Origin: Phosphoribacter sp037046615
Lineage (GTDB): Bacteria > Actinomycetota > Actinomycetes > Actinomycetales > Dermatophilaceae
Reading direction: 5' to 3'
DNA length: 64,000 nt
NCBI GenBank assembly: GCA_037046615.1
Contig: JBAOHD010000008.1
Span: 572,705 to 636,704, forward strand
Positions within the stretch are counted from its first letter, which is position 1, and each line of letters opens with the position of its first letter. Position numbers and translations under genes: made by a program. The notes under the pieces were generated by a model, which was not told where the DNA came from, did not search any database, and saw only the letters and a list, made by a program, of their open reading frames with translations. This document shows positions 44,801 through 53,552 of this stretch, in pieces.

Positions 44801-45487
44801 GTGAACAAAGTACTTGTGCTGGCTCCCCATGCAGATGATGAAACCCTTGGTGTCGGAGGGACGATGTCGCGGCACCTCGGCGCCGGCGACGAGGTCCATG
44901 TCGCCATCGTGTCAGGGCCGGGGGCTGGCGGTTGCCACCCCTTCATGGACTCGTCGGTCTTCGAGACCGTTCGGAGCGAGGCCCGCCTGGCGATGGAGTC
45001 CCTGGGCGTCAACAGCCTGCAGTTCGGTGACCTCCCTGCCGTGACCTACCCACAGGAGCCGGCGTGGCAGGTGAACAAGCACGTACACCAGCTCATCGAG
45101 CAGGTCCGACCTGACGTCCTCTACGTCCCCTTCCCCTATGACCTGCACAACGACCATCGCGCGCTGTTCCATGCTGCGAGCGTGGCGTGGAGGCCCTCCA
45201 GCGAGCTGGGGCGTGGCATCAAGCGTGTGCTGGCCTACGAGGTCCAGTCCGAGACCCACTGGAATGCTCCCTACCTGGAGCCGGGGTTCACCCCCAACAT
45301 CTGGATCGAGCTGACCGATGAGCAGCTCCACGCCAAGCTGGCCGCGCTGTCCCACTACGAGTCCCAGATGCGACCCTTCCCCGACGCACGGTCCCTGGAA
45401 GCGATCGAGCACCTCGCGCGCTGGCGCGGCTCCCAGCAGGGCATGCACGCTGCCGAGGGGTTCGTCTTGGTGAAGGAGACCCGGTGA
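44801..45487 (+). CDS. PIG-L family N-acetylglucosaminyl deacetylase
   Basis: 228 residues starting VNKVLVLAPHADDETLG at GTG 44801, the PIG-L/LmbE opening with the zinc-binding PHADDE. The second metal motif is HNDHRALFHAASVAW (about residue 110). The family removes N-acetyl groups from amino sugars, including lipid-linked ones. An upstream in-frame GTG (44783) would place the promoter's -10 box inside the gene, so I reject it. It is the first gene of a four-gene coupled operon with a sugar transferase and a formyltransferase, pointing to glycan remodelling. Confidence 0.88.
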   Translation: MNKVLVLAPHADDETLGVGGTMSRHLGAGDEVHVAIVSGPGAGGCHPFMDSSVFETVRSEARLAMESLGVNSLQFGDLPAVTYPQEPAWQVNKHVHQLIEQVRPDVLYVPFPYDLHNDHRALFHAASVAWRPSSELGRGIKRVLAYEVQSETHWNAPYLEPGFTPNIWIELTDEQLHAKLAALSHYESQMRPFPDARSLEAIEHLARWRGSQQGMHAAEGFVLVKETR

Positions 45488-46173
45488 GCACCGACATCCG
45501 CGATGACCTCTCCGGGCTGCGTGCCGACCTGGACGAGATGGCCAGGACTCGCAAGCAGGGCCCCTACGAGCGGTGGGGCAAGCGTGTCCTCGACATCGCT
45601 GTCGCACTGCCCATCGCCGCGCTCGCTGCCCCTGTCCTGGGCATCGCCGCGGTGGCGGTGAAGGTGGAGAGCCCAGGACCGATCCTGTTCCGGCAGGTCC
45701 GGGTGGGCAAGGGAGCTCGCGAGTTCACCATCTACAAGATGCGCACGATGATCCATGGCAACACCGCTGGCGGTCAGGTCCTGGCCGGCAACCCGGACGT
45801 GACCCGGGTCGGTGCCGTGCTGCGGCGACTGAAGCTGGACGAGCTCCCCCAAGTCGTCAACGTCCTGGCCGGCCAGATGAGCCTCGTCGGCCCGCGACCC
45901 TGCCTGGCCTCCACCGCGGCCGAGGCTGACGAGAACGGCCGTCGTCGCTTCCTGGTCACTCCCGGACTGACCGGCCTTGCCCAGGTGAACGGCAACGTCC
46001 ACCTGTCCTGGCCGCAGCGCTGGGAGCTGGACCGCCGCTACGTCGACTCGGTCAACCTGCGCTCGGACCTGACGATCCTGGGCCGGACGGTCTCCATCGT
46101 GTTGGGTGGGGAGAAACTCCCGGTGGAGAAGAACCTCCGACACGATGGCCTGACCCGGAAGGAAGCCGGGTGA
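45484..46173 (+). CDS. Undecaprenyl-phosphate sugar-1-phosphate transferase (PglC/WcaJ type)
   Basis: 229 residues with one N-terminal re-entrant membrane segment (about 37-60: RVLDIAVALPIAALAAPVLGI). The bacterial sugar transferase core follows: SPGPILFRQVRVGKGAREFTIYKMRTM, then LRRLKLDELPQVVNVLAGQMSLVGPRPC and YVDSVNLRSDLTILGRT. Its small, monotopic form resembles PglC. It places the first sugar phosphate on the lipid carrier. The GTG start overlaps the deacetylase stop. Confidence 0.92.
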   Translation: MSTDIRDDLSGLRADLDEMARTRKQGPYERWGKRVLDIAVALPIAALAAPVLGIAAVAVKVESPGPILFRQVRVGKGAREFTIYKMRTMIHGNTAGGQVLAGNPDVTRVGAVLRRLKLDELPQVVNVLAGQMSLVGPRPCLASTAAEADENGRRRFLVTPGLTGLAQVNGNVHLSWPQRWELDRRYVDSVNLRSDLTILGRTVSIVLGGEKLPVEKNLRHDGLTRKEAG

Positions 46174-47150
46174 GGGCGGCACTGATCGGGAGCGTCGACT
46201 CGTCCCTGGTGGCACTGGAGCACCTGGCTGGATCAGCGCTCGAACTGGTCGGGGTGGCTGGGTTCGAGCCCCAGGACACGTCCAGGGTGTCCGGCTGGTC
46301 GGACCTGCGGACGGCCTGCGAGTCCGATGGCATCGAGTACGTCCCGTTCACCAAGGTGAACGACGAGACGATGGTCGAGTGGCTCAGGGGGCTGGACCTC
46401 GACTTCCTCTTCGTGGTTGGTCTCTCCCAGCTCATCAGCGAGGAGGTGATCTCCAGTGCGCGGGTCGGCTGCGTGGGCTACCACCCCACCCAGCTTCCGC
46501 TGGGACGTGGCCGCGCCCCCGTGGCATGGGTGACCCTCGGACAGGCGCCGGGTGCCTCGACCCTGTTCGAGATCATGCCGGGAGCCGACGAGGGCGGCAT
46601 CCTGGAGCAGGTCCGCTTCGACGTCGCAGATGACTGGGACGCCGGCGATGTGAGTGCGGAGTGCTCGCGCACGCTGGGGGTCGCTCTCGACCGACTCGTC
46701 CCGAGGCTGGCGGCGGGCTGGTGGGTGCCGGCCCCCCAGGACGAGAGCCGGGCCACCTGGATCGGCAAGCGCGTCGCCCAGGACGGACTGATCGACTGGA
46801 CTCGTTCGGCGCAGGAGGTCAACCGGCTCATCCGCGCTGCCGCGGCGCCCCACCCCGGGGCCTACTGCTACAACGCCGGTCGCCGTCTCCAGGTCCCCCG
46901 GTCGCTGGGCCCGGTGGAACAGCCGCGGCATCGCGGCGTGGTCGGCAAGGTCCTGCACGGCGACGGGGAGTCCTACCTGGTCCAGTGCGGTGACGGCGTG
47001 GTCGGTGTGGTCATCACCGACGAGGACGGCAACCACGTCCAGCTGCGCGAGGGTGCCATGCTGCGCACTCGTGTGGAGGACGAGCTGTTCGCGCTGCGCG
47101 GCCGCCTCGACGAGCTGGAGCGCAAAGTCGAAGGACTGCTCGGATCGTGA
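46170..47150 (+). CDS. Sugar formyltransferase-like protein (Fmt/ArnA fold)
   Basis: 326 residues with a Rossmann-type formyltransferase domain and a C-terminal OB-like extension plus a short coiled coil (RLDELERKVEGLL). The region GYHPTQLPLGRGRAPVAW (about residues 108-125) matches the family's HPxxLPxxRGxxPxxW. However, the Asn two residues before the catalytic His (NxHPS in Fmt) is Gly here. The later Asp is kept in PGADEGGILEQ. It likely formylates an amino sugar of the glycan using formyltetrahydrofolate, or is an altered relative. It is coupled to both neighbours by overlaps. Confidence 0.75.
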   Translation: MRAALIGSVDSSLVALEHLAGSALELVGVAGFEPQDTSRVSGWSDLRTACESDGIEYVPFTKVNDETMVEWLRGLDLDFLFVVGLSQLISEEVISSARVGCVGYHPTQLPLGRGRAPVAWVTLGQAPGASTLFEIMPGADEGGILEQVRFDVADDWDAGDVSAECSRTLGVALDRLVPRLAAGWWVPAPQDESRATWIGKRVAQDGLIDWTRSAQEVNRLIRAAAAPHPGAYCYNAGRRLQVPRSLGPVEQPRHRGVVGKVLHGDGESYLVQCGDGVVGVVITDEDGNHVQLREGAMLRTRVEDELFALRGRLDELERKVEGLLGS

Positions 47151-48088
47151 ACGCCAGGACCATCACAGCCACCATGAAGGGCCCACTCATCAGGTTCTCT
47201 GAGCCGGTGGCCGACATGGACGAGGCGTACCGGGTCGCGGGGCATCTCCTGTCCGAGGACGAGTCGTTGGTGCCCCAGGGCCCTGACTCGTGTGCCGTGG
47301 GACGGGGCACCTCGGGCCACGTTGCGGCCATGGTGGTGGGCGGGATGACCTACCGCGAAGCGGCCCAATCGGCCGGGATCTCCCCGGAGAGGGCACGGCA
47401 GCTCACCGCTCCCTATCTGAACACCGCCGCGAAGCGTTGGCGTCGTGAGGCGATGGAGCGCCGGCGCCACGAGCAGGCGCTCCAGAAGGCCGTGGACTAC
47501 GCGCAGCAGCACCCCGGTGCCTCGATCGCCAGGATCGTCAACTCGGTGCGCAGCGGGTTGAGCGCCCAAGACGTCATCGGGGCCATCGGCACGCAGGAAT
47601 CCTTCTCGCGTCCGATGAGGGCCTCGTCACGAGCGGCAGCCAAGTTCGGCGAGGAGCAGTGCCTGGATGCCCTGCGTCGTGCCGCCGCGGTGGATGGCGG
47701 GTCGTCTCCCCAGCCACTGTCGGCGGTGAGGTATTCCACCCTGAGGAGGGCCGAAGACCCCAGTCCCCAGACGGTGATGCTGCGCTTCGGCTCCTGGAGC
47801 GCAGCGTGCGTCCGTGCCGGTGTCCCCGATGGGAACAACGGTGTCCACCGCAGGACCCAGCGCCGCCTCTGGACTGATGACCAGCTGTACCAGTTCGTTC
47901 GGGCCTTCTTCTCCGAGGCTGGGCCAGCAGGAACCCCTGCCAACTACGAGGAGTGGCGCAAGACTGCTCGTCTCGCCCTGGACGGAGCCAAGGCCAACGA
48001 GCCGACCAGGGCGCCTTCCCTGGTCACGCTGCGCAGCCGACTCGGGGCCTGGTCAAGGATTCGGTCCATCGCCATGGGTGGGGATTGA
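47147..48088 (+). CDS. Protein with HTH and two homing-endonuclease-associated repeats
   Basis: 313 residues. A helix-turn-helix lies near residues 64-85 (MTYREAAQSAGISPERARQLTAPYL). The C-terminal half has two copies of the DNA-binding repeat that accompanies HNH homing endonucleases: PLSAVRYSTLRRAEDPSPQTVMLRFGSWSAACVRAGV and a weaker one ending SLVTLRSRLGAWSRI. No HNH catalytic motif is visible. It is the last gene of a glycan operon, overlapping the formyltransferase stop. A DNA-binding regulator of the locus is the most natural reading. Confidence 0.65.
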   Translation: MNARTITATMKGPLIRFSEPVADMDEAYRVAGHLLSEDESLVPQGPDSCAVGRGTSGHVAAMVVGGMTYREAAQSAGISPERARQLTAPYLNTAAKRWRREAMERRRHEQALQKAVDYAQQHPGASIARIVNSVRSGLSAQDVIGAIGTQESFSRPMRASSRAAAKFGEEQCLDALRRAAAVDGGSSPQPLSAVRYSTLRRAEDPSPQTVMLRFGSWSAACVRAGVPDGNNGVHRRTQRRLWTDDQLYQFVRAFFSEAGPAGTPANYEEWRKTARLALDGAKANEPTRAPSLVTLRSRLGAWSRIRSIAMGGD

Positions 48089-48205
48089 CCAGACAGGCGA
48101 CAGGTTTCTGATGAGACCCATGTCACCGCACAACCGTATGATGATGTCGGGTCATCGGGGCATTCAGGTCCCTCACTCAACACTGAACTTCGGAGGTACC
48201 CACAC

Positions 48206-49420
48206 ATGGCCGCACACGACCACGACGAGCTGATCGAGGGCCCGGAGCTGGACGCTCCCAAGAGGAAGTGGGGTCCCATCAAGATCGCACTGGTCTCGAT
48301 GTCGGGGCTGCTGGCGATCGTGCTGGTCGTCATGGCGGCCTACGCCGGCACGGTGGTGCACACGGTCGCCACGGAGATGAAGCACGAGGACCTACTTCCC
48401 GCCGGCCCGGCACCCACTGGCCTGGCCCACAACGACCAGGGGACCAACGGCGACGGCCAGAAGAAGAACGGTCAGCTCCCGAACGAGTCCGGCCCAGACC
48501 AGGGCACCAACAGCCAGAGCCCCACCAGCACTGATCCGGCCGACCAGGAGTACAGCGGCCAGGGCCCCATCCCCACCGGTGAGCCGGGGAACCAGCCGGA
48601 CATGACAGTGAGTCCCTCCGACGGCAAGGCGCAGAACATCCTGCTCATCGGTGCGGACGCGGCGACAGGCGGTGTCTCCCGGTCCGACGTCATCATCCTC
48701 GCCCACATCTCCGCCGACCAGAAGCGCGTGGACCTGATCCACTTCCCGCGTGACTACTACGTCAAGGTTCCTGGCCACGGCTACACCAAGATCAACCACT
48801 CCTACGCCTACGGCGGCTCCCCATTGCTGGTGCACACCATCCAGGGAGCCACCGGCGTGAAGATCGACCACGTTGCGAAGACTGACTTCGAGGGCTACTC
48901 CCGCACCATCGACACCATCGGTGGCATCGACGTGACCATCAACGAGTCCTCGCCGGCCAAGAACGGTTACCCCGCCTACACCAAGGGCCAGGTGGTCCAC
49001 ATGAGCGGCCAGGAGGCCCTGTTCTACGTCCGCGAGCGCAAGGCCCTCAACCAGGGCGACATTGGTCGCGGGCAGCGCCAGATGGACGTCCTGGTCGCCA
49101 TCGCAGCGAAGGTGGCCAGCCCGGAGAAGATCACCAACCCCGTCGAGATGAACCGTTCGCTCGGGGCCGTGGCCTCCAATCTGACCACCGACCGCAGCTT
49201 CGGCGTCGAGCAGATCGCATCGCTGGCCTACTCGCTACGCAACGTGCGATCCACCGGAGGGGTCCACTCCTGGACCGCTCCCTGGAGCGGGGCATCCATG
49301 AAGTCGGGGATGAGCGTGGTCGACCCCAGCTGGCCCCAGGTGGAGATCCTCAGCAAGGCGCTGAAGCAGGACACGATGTCGGGCTACAGTGACCCCGTCT
49401 CCCCCAAGAGGGGCTACTGA
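48206..49420 (+). CDS. LytR-CpsA-Psr (LCP) family glycopolymer ligase
   Basis: 404 residues: a short acidic cytoplasmic N-terminus, a membrane anchor (about 29-52), a Gln/Asn/Pro-rich spacer (about 65-140), then the LCP domain with NILLIGADAA, SRSDVIILAHISADQKRVDLIHFPRDYYV, KINHSYAYGG, IDTIGGIDVTI and ALFYVRERKALNQGDIGRGQRQ. The Arg and Asp residues of these motifs bind the pyrophosphate. LCP enzymes attach polyprenyl-linked glycans to peptidoglycan, which fits the gene's place beside the capsule genes. A GGAGG lies eight bases before ATG 48206. A -10-like TATGAT is near 48138. Confidence 0.93.
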   Translation: MAAHDHDELIEGPELDAPKRKWGPIKIALVSMSGLLAIVLVVMAAYAGTVVHTVATEMKHEDLLPAGPAPTGLAHNDQGTNGDGQKKNGQLPNESGPDQGTNSQSPTSTDPADQEYSGQGPIPTGEPGNQPDMTVSPSDGKAQNILLIGADAATGGVSRSDVIILAHISADQKRVDLIHFPRDYYVKVPGHGYTKINHSYAYGGSPLLVHTIQGATGVKIDHVAKTDFEGYSRTIDTIGGIDVTINESSPAKNGYPAYTKGQVVHMSGQEALFYVRERKALNQGDIGRGQRQMDVLVAIAAKVASPEKITNPVEMNRSLGAVASNLTTDRSFGVEQIASLAYSLRNVRSTGGVHSWTAPWSGASMKSGMSVVDPSWPQVEILSKALKQDTMSGYSDPVSPKRGY

Positions 49421-49514
49421 CCCGGAACCCTGCAAGGAGTGTGGACCCATGGAACCGGACTCCCTCCGCGAGCGGTCCGCGCATGGCATCCCAGGTGTCC
49501 CGACGTCCTCGACT

Positions 49515-49802
49515 TCACTCGGCCGCCGGCGGCACCGGCAACGACTCACGCAGTCGTGTGGCCGGGCTGAACATAACCTTGGTGCGGGCCGGGCTGACCA
49601 CACGCTCACCAGTGGCGGGGTTGCGGACCAGTCGTTCTGGGACCGGCTCCGTGACGAAGGACCCGAGGCCACTGATATGGACCCGACCCTCGTCCACGAG
49701 TCCGCGTGTGATGGTCTTGACGACCTCGTCGACGACGGCACGGGCCTGGATCTTGCTGTCGAGGATCAGTGCGACCTGGTCTACGATGTGACTTCGATTC
49801 AT
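49515..49802 (-). CDS. HU/IHF-family DNA-binding protein
   Basis: 95 residues starting MNRSHIVDQVALIL at ATG 49802 with AGGAGA five bases upstream; a longer frame to 49898 lacks support. The HU fold is clear: two helices, then GRVHISGLGSFVTEPVPERLVRNPATGERV, where the beta-arm region ends RNPxTGE. It bends DNA and may assist the integrase or control the capsule promoters. It is convergent with the LCP gene. Confidence 0.88.
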   Translation of the reverse strand: MNRSHIVDQVALILDSKIQARAVVDEVVKTITRGLVDEGRVHISGLGSFVTEPVPERLVRNPATGERVVSPARTKVMFSPATRLRESLPVPPAAE

Positions 49803-49935
49803 GCTGCTCTCCTGTGGATGTAGGTCCACGCTACCCCATGAAGCCCGTTCCACGACAGGTAGACACGGGCCGCCATCTGTTGTTATGCCCCGCCACACCG
49901 GGTGTAGTTCACTGGTTCAGAAGGGTGCACGGTGA

Positions 49936-49947
49936 TATGGTGTCAAC
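49936..49947 (+). promoter_or_regulatory. -10 box for a leaderless phosphatase transcript
   Basis: TATGGT at 49936-49941 is followed by six bases and GTG 49948, without a ribosome-binding site. The geometry matches the other leaderless starts in the window. Confidence 0.5.
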
Positions 49948-50514
49948 GTGTCGAACCCGCTCCGCATCCTGTGTGTCTGCACCGGTAACATCTGCCGCTC
50001 CCCTGCCATCGAGATCATGCTCCGTGATGGGCTCGAAGAGGGCTTCGAGGTGTTCTCTCGCGGGACGCGGGCACTGGTGGGCAATCCGGTGGACCCGACG
50101 ATGGCGATGCTCCTCGCCGACGATGGCCACGATCCCTCCAGCTTCGTCGCAGCACGGCTGAACCCGAGACTGGATGTGACGGGGACCGACCTTGTCCTGA
50201 CCGCCACCAGAGACCATCGCTCCCTGGTCGTGGAGCGCGCCCCGGCAGCCTGGAAGAAGACGTTCACCCTGCTGGAGTTCGCCAGGCTGGTCGCCAGGAA
50301 TCCCGACCATCCGACCGGGGCAACCGCCCCGGAACGGATGAGGGAGCTGGTCTCCATGGTGGGAGATCGCCGAGGTCACGGCGCCGGCGAGGACGATGAC
50401 GTGGTGGACCCCTACCGATTGGGGCCGGAAGTGTTCCAGGCCAGCCACGCCCAGATCAGGTCAGGCGTGGACGCGATCCTGGCAGCTCTGTCTCCGACGC
50501 CACGTCAGGGCTGA
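49948..50514 (+). CDS. Low-molecular-weight protein tyrosine phosphatase
   Basis: 188 residues with the active-site loop CTGNICRSP (about residues 9-17) right after the first strand and the general acid Asp in DDDVVDPYRLG (about 150-160). Such phosphatases (Wzb/CpsB-like) remove phosphate from the tyrosine tail of BY-kinases controlling polysaccharide length; the partner kinase is at 59,737. The GTG start is leaderless by promoter geometry. It ends 12 bases from the convergent flippase stop with no terminator. Confidence 0.92.
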   Translation: MSNPLRILCVCTGNICRSPAIEIMLRDGLEEGFEVFSRGTRALVGNPVDPTMAMLLADDGHDPSSFVAARLNPRLDVTGTDLVLTATRDHRSLVVERAPAAWKKTFTLLEFARLVARNPDHPTGATAPERMRELVSMVGDRRGHGAGEDDDVVDPYRLGPEVFQASHAQIRSGVDAILAALSPTPRQG

Positions 50515-50525
50515 CCGAGCAGGTG

Positions 50526-51728
50526 TCAGGGCCTTTCGCTGCGCAGGACCTCCACGACGCTTGCTGCCAGCCGTAGTGCGGCCCCCACCAGTGCGGTCAG
50601 GCAGGCCGCGGTGGTGGCAGCGATGAAGCTGGTGGCGGCCATGCCGACGGCCAACGCCACCACGACGGAGACCAACGCCACCACCGACTGTGCGAGGTAC
50701 TTGTTGCGCACCAGCATCACCGCGTTGAACAGGTAGGTCGGAACGCCCATGGCGGCAGCAAGGGCCAGCATGGCGACGTCGAGACGACCCATCCTGAAAT
50801 CAGGACCGTAGACCCATGACAGGATCGCCGGACCGGCCACGACGGCCGCCGCCGCACCAGCCAGTCCAAGCACCGTCCACTTGATGCTGCTGCGCACCAC
50901 GGTGCCGGTGGTGCCGGTGCCGTTCTCATGGTCACGCCTCAGCCGGGGGATGGAGACCGTCTGGAGGGAAGCACCCACCAAGCTGGCGAACACCACGAGG
51001 TAGGAGGCTCCGGAGTACACGCCCACCGCGTCGGCACCTCCGCCGGCCTGGGCCACCCAGACCGGCGTGTAGATCAACAGCGAGACCAGCAGCTGTGTCG
51101 CCATGATCGGTGACGCAGCAGAGGCGATGTCCTTCCACCTCTCAGGCCGCGTCCCGGCAGGCTCGGGTGATGCCGGCAACCCGTTGGTCATCGCCAGCCC
51201 GATGGCCAACGTCAGGGCGCTGCCGATGGCAGAGGCGATGACTCCCCACTCGATACGGCCGCTGACCCACAGGCCGAGCGCCGCGCCGATGACCGTCATG
51301 GCCGGGTTGGCCACCATGAGCAGCCCCAGCTGCATCATCCGCTCATGGAACTGGATGCGGGCGTAGACGATGTCGAGGACCGAGTCAGCCACCTTCAGCA
51401 TGCCCATGGCCATGATGAGCAGGGGGCTGAACCCCATCAGCGTTCCGACGAGCGTCAGCACGCCGACGCCGACCGCGCAGCCTGCCACCCGGAGGATGAC
51501 GAAGTCCTGGTAGGGATGGCGGCGCGACAGGGTCAGGTAGACGTTACGCAGCCCGAACTGGGCCACCACGAACAACGGCGTGGCGATCGCCAGCAGGCCG
51601 GAGTATGCGCCCACCGCAGCCGTGCCACCGGAGCGGGCGAACAGCCAGACCAGCAGCCACTGGGACGCGGCTCCCCCGAAGGAGCCGGCCATCACCAGGA
51701 GCGAGGGCAGCCGCCCGGATGCCCTCAT
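50526..51728 (-). CDS. Wzx-like polysaccharide flippase
   Basis: 400 residues with about 12 hydrophobic segments and few motifs, as usual for the MATE/Wzx (polysaccharide transporter) group. It should flip the undecaprenyl-linked repeat unit across the membrane. ATG 51728 overlaps the preceding glycosyltransferase stop by ATGA once that gene's frameshift is corrected. It is the last gene of the minus-strand operon. Confidence 0.82.
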   Translation of the reverse strand: MRASGRLPSLLVMAGSFGGAASQWLLVWLFARSGGTAAVGAYSGLLAIATPLFVVAQFGLRNVYLTLSRRHPYQDFVILRVAGCAVGVGVLTLVGTLMGFSPLLIMAMGMLKVADSVLDIVYARIQFHERMMQLGLLMVANPAMTVIGAALGLWVSGRIEWGVIASAIGSALTLAIGLAMTNGLPASPEPAGTRPERWKDIASAASPIMATQLLVSLLIYTPVWVAQAGGGADAVGVYSGASYLVVFASLVGASLQTVSIPRLRRDHENGTGTTGTVVRSSIKWTVLGLAGAAAAVVAGPAILSWVYGPDFRMGRLDVAMLALAAAMGVPTYLFNAVMLVRNKYLAQSVVALVSVVVALAVGMAATSFIAATTAACLTALVGAALRLAASVVEVLRSERP

Positions 51729-52539
51729 CGGGACTCGGACCGGTGCTGGCCCAGCCGAGACAGCACGACCCTGCGTGCCAGCTTGACGGGGATGAGCATG
51801 CGGCGGCCTTGGCGTACTGGGCCGGGGAAAAGATCCGGTCGCGACGGAAGCGCCGGACGGTGTCGTACTCGCCCCTGGCCATCTTCTTCAGCTGGGCCGA
51901 CAGCCCTGAAGCACCGAAGGCGGCCTTGTGGCGCGCACAGAGACCCTCAGGGAGGTAGGCGGCCTTCCCCGCCGCCACGGCCCGGCCCCAGACCTCGTAG
52001 TCCTCGCAGTAGTTCCGGCCGGGAGTGAACCTGATCGGAAGGGAGGCGTCCAGGATCACCGATGAGGTGGAGAAGGGGTTACCGCGGACCAGGCGGTCGA
52101 TCGTGATGCTGACAGGCCGGATCGAGCCGTCCACGACGGGGAAGGGCTCCCGACGGTTCAGCGTGACCATGTCGCACCCGACGATGCTCACCCCCGGCTC
52201 CAGGAGCTCGGACTGCCGTTCGAGCTTGGAGGGGTGCCAGGTGTCGTCGGAGTCGCAGAAGGCGACCCACCGGGCCCCGTTGGCCACAGCATGGTCCCAG
52301 CCGACGTTGCGCGCGACCCCGGGGCCGCTGTTGACCTCCTGCCCGAGGAAGGTCACCCCCTTCGACCCGCACAGCTTCCGGGCCGCTTCCCTCTGGGAGA
52401 GGTCAGGGGAGGCGTCGTCGACGACGATGACCTCCTGGGCAGGCTGGCTCTGGGCAAGCACCGAGTCCAGCGTCTGCTCCAGTGACTCGGCCGCGTTGTA
52501 GTGCGGGATGACCACCGAGATGGCCGGCGTGCTGGTCAC
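51725..52539 (-). CDS. Family 2 glycosyltransferase, frameshifted near its end
   Basis: About 271 residues after repair. The GT-A fold shows ISVVIPHYNAAESLEQTLDSVLAQ, VIVVDDASPD and FCDSDDTWHPSKLERQ (the DxD-like metal site). The frame as written runs on past the true end. Shifting one base near 51,805 changes AKAAACSSPSSWH into MLIPVKLARRVVLSRLGQ and gives a stop at 51725 that overlaps the flippase start by ATGA. That fit makes a single-base deletion error likely. Its start overlaps the pyruvyl transferase stop. Confidence 0.85.
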
Positions 52540-53552
52540 ACGGACTCCTTCAGGTAGGTGCTGCGTGCCTTGGCCATGTACTCGTCAGGGTCGAGCTGCC
52601 AGTGCCCGAAGGGGTGTTCGAGGGTCTTCGAGGCCACCGACCAGTCACCTCCACGAGTGGGCAGGACCAGGGAGGGGTCCAGCCCGATGTCGGAAGCGAA
52701 GTCGCGGCACTTGGCGTGGTGGCCGACGATCACGAAGGGGGTGCCCACCAGGTAGGAGACGATCCCACCGTGGAGGCGCTGGGTCCACACGGCCCCGGAA
52801 CCGGCCAGGAACCTGATCACGCCGTCGACCCCGAGGTGACGGTAGGAGTGGACCTCCACGGCGCCGAGCCCCGCTTCGCGCAGGCCCCCGGCCACCTCGT
52901 TGCTGAGGCCCTCGTCCCCCAACTCGTGGTGGTGGTTGAGGGCCAGCACGTTCACCGGGATGTCTCGACCGCCCAGCCCGTCGAGGACCTGCCCGGTGAA
53001 CTCCGCGGCACTGGTCCCGGAGGCGTCCGAAGGGCAGATGGTGAGCCCGCGGGCCGTGTCGGGGTTGTGGCGGGGCACCTCGCCGACCAGCGCGGCCAGG
53101 TCACCCCCGACGGTGACGCCTCCTCCCAGGCGCTGCGCCGAGGCCGTGTCGCGCACGATGACGCGATCGAAGTGGGAGAGGAAGTCCAGGACCTCCTGGC
53201 CGTCAGCGGGGTCGTCGAAAGGGCCGACAGAGACCCCGAGGGCCTCGAAACGACGTCGACCCACCAGCTTGCGCCGCAACGACTGCACACCGGAGACGCT
53301 CTGCAGGACCGAGCCCCCGCACAGGGCGAAGGTGTCAGCCCAGGCAGCGCCGAGGGTGCCGGTGGCCAACCGTGTGGCCGATCCGATCCGGCCCAGGTCG
53401 CCGTAGGGCCTGTGGAGACCCATCGGGGCGAACGTGCGGACGCTGGCACCGGGCCAGAGCTTGCCGGCGTTCTCGGTGACCACCTGCCGGAACAGGTCGT
53501 CACCGAAGTTGGCCATGCCGTAGTAGCCCAGGACCTGGACTCGCCTGCTCAT
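52536..53552 (-). CDS. Polysaccharide pyruvyl transferase family protein
   Basis: 338 residues from ATG 53552 (MSRRVQVLGYYGMANFGDDLF), which overlaps the previous stop by ATGA; a longer frame to 53693 runs into the neighbouring gene. The opening GYYGxxNxGDxL is the family's signature. Later blocks are DRVIVRDTASAQRLGG, and AVWTQRLHGGIVSYLVGTPFVIVGHH, where TQRLHGxI is conserved. It adds a pyruvate ketal to a sugar of the repeat unit from phosphoenolpyruvate, giving a negative charge. Confidence 0.88.
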   Translation of the reverse strand: MSRRVQVLGYYGMANFGDDLFRQVVTENAGKLWPGASVRTFAPMGLHRPYGDLGRIGSATRLATGTLGAAWADTFALCGGSVLQSVSGVQSLRRKLVGRRRFEALGVSVGPFDDPADGQEVLDFLSHFDRVIVRDTASAQRLGGGVTVGGDLAALVGEVPRHNPDTARGLTICPSDASGTSAAEFTGQVLDGLGGRDIPVNVLALNHHHELGDEGLSNEVAGGLREAGLGAVEVHSYRHLGVDGVIRFLAGSGAVWTQRLHGGIVSYLVGTPFVIVGHHAKCRDFASDIGLDPSLVLPTRGGDWSVASKTLEHPFGHWQLDPDEYMAKARSTYLKESV

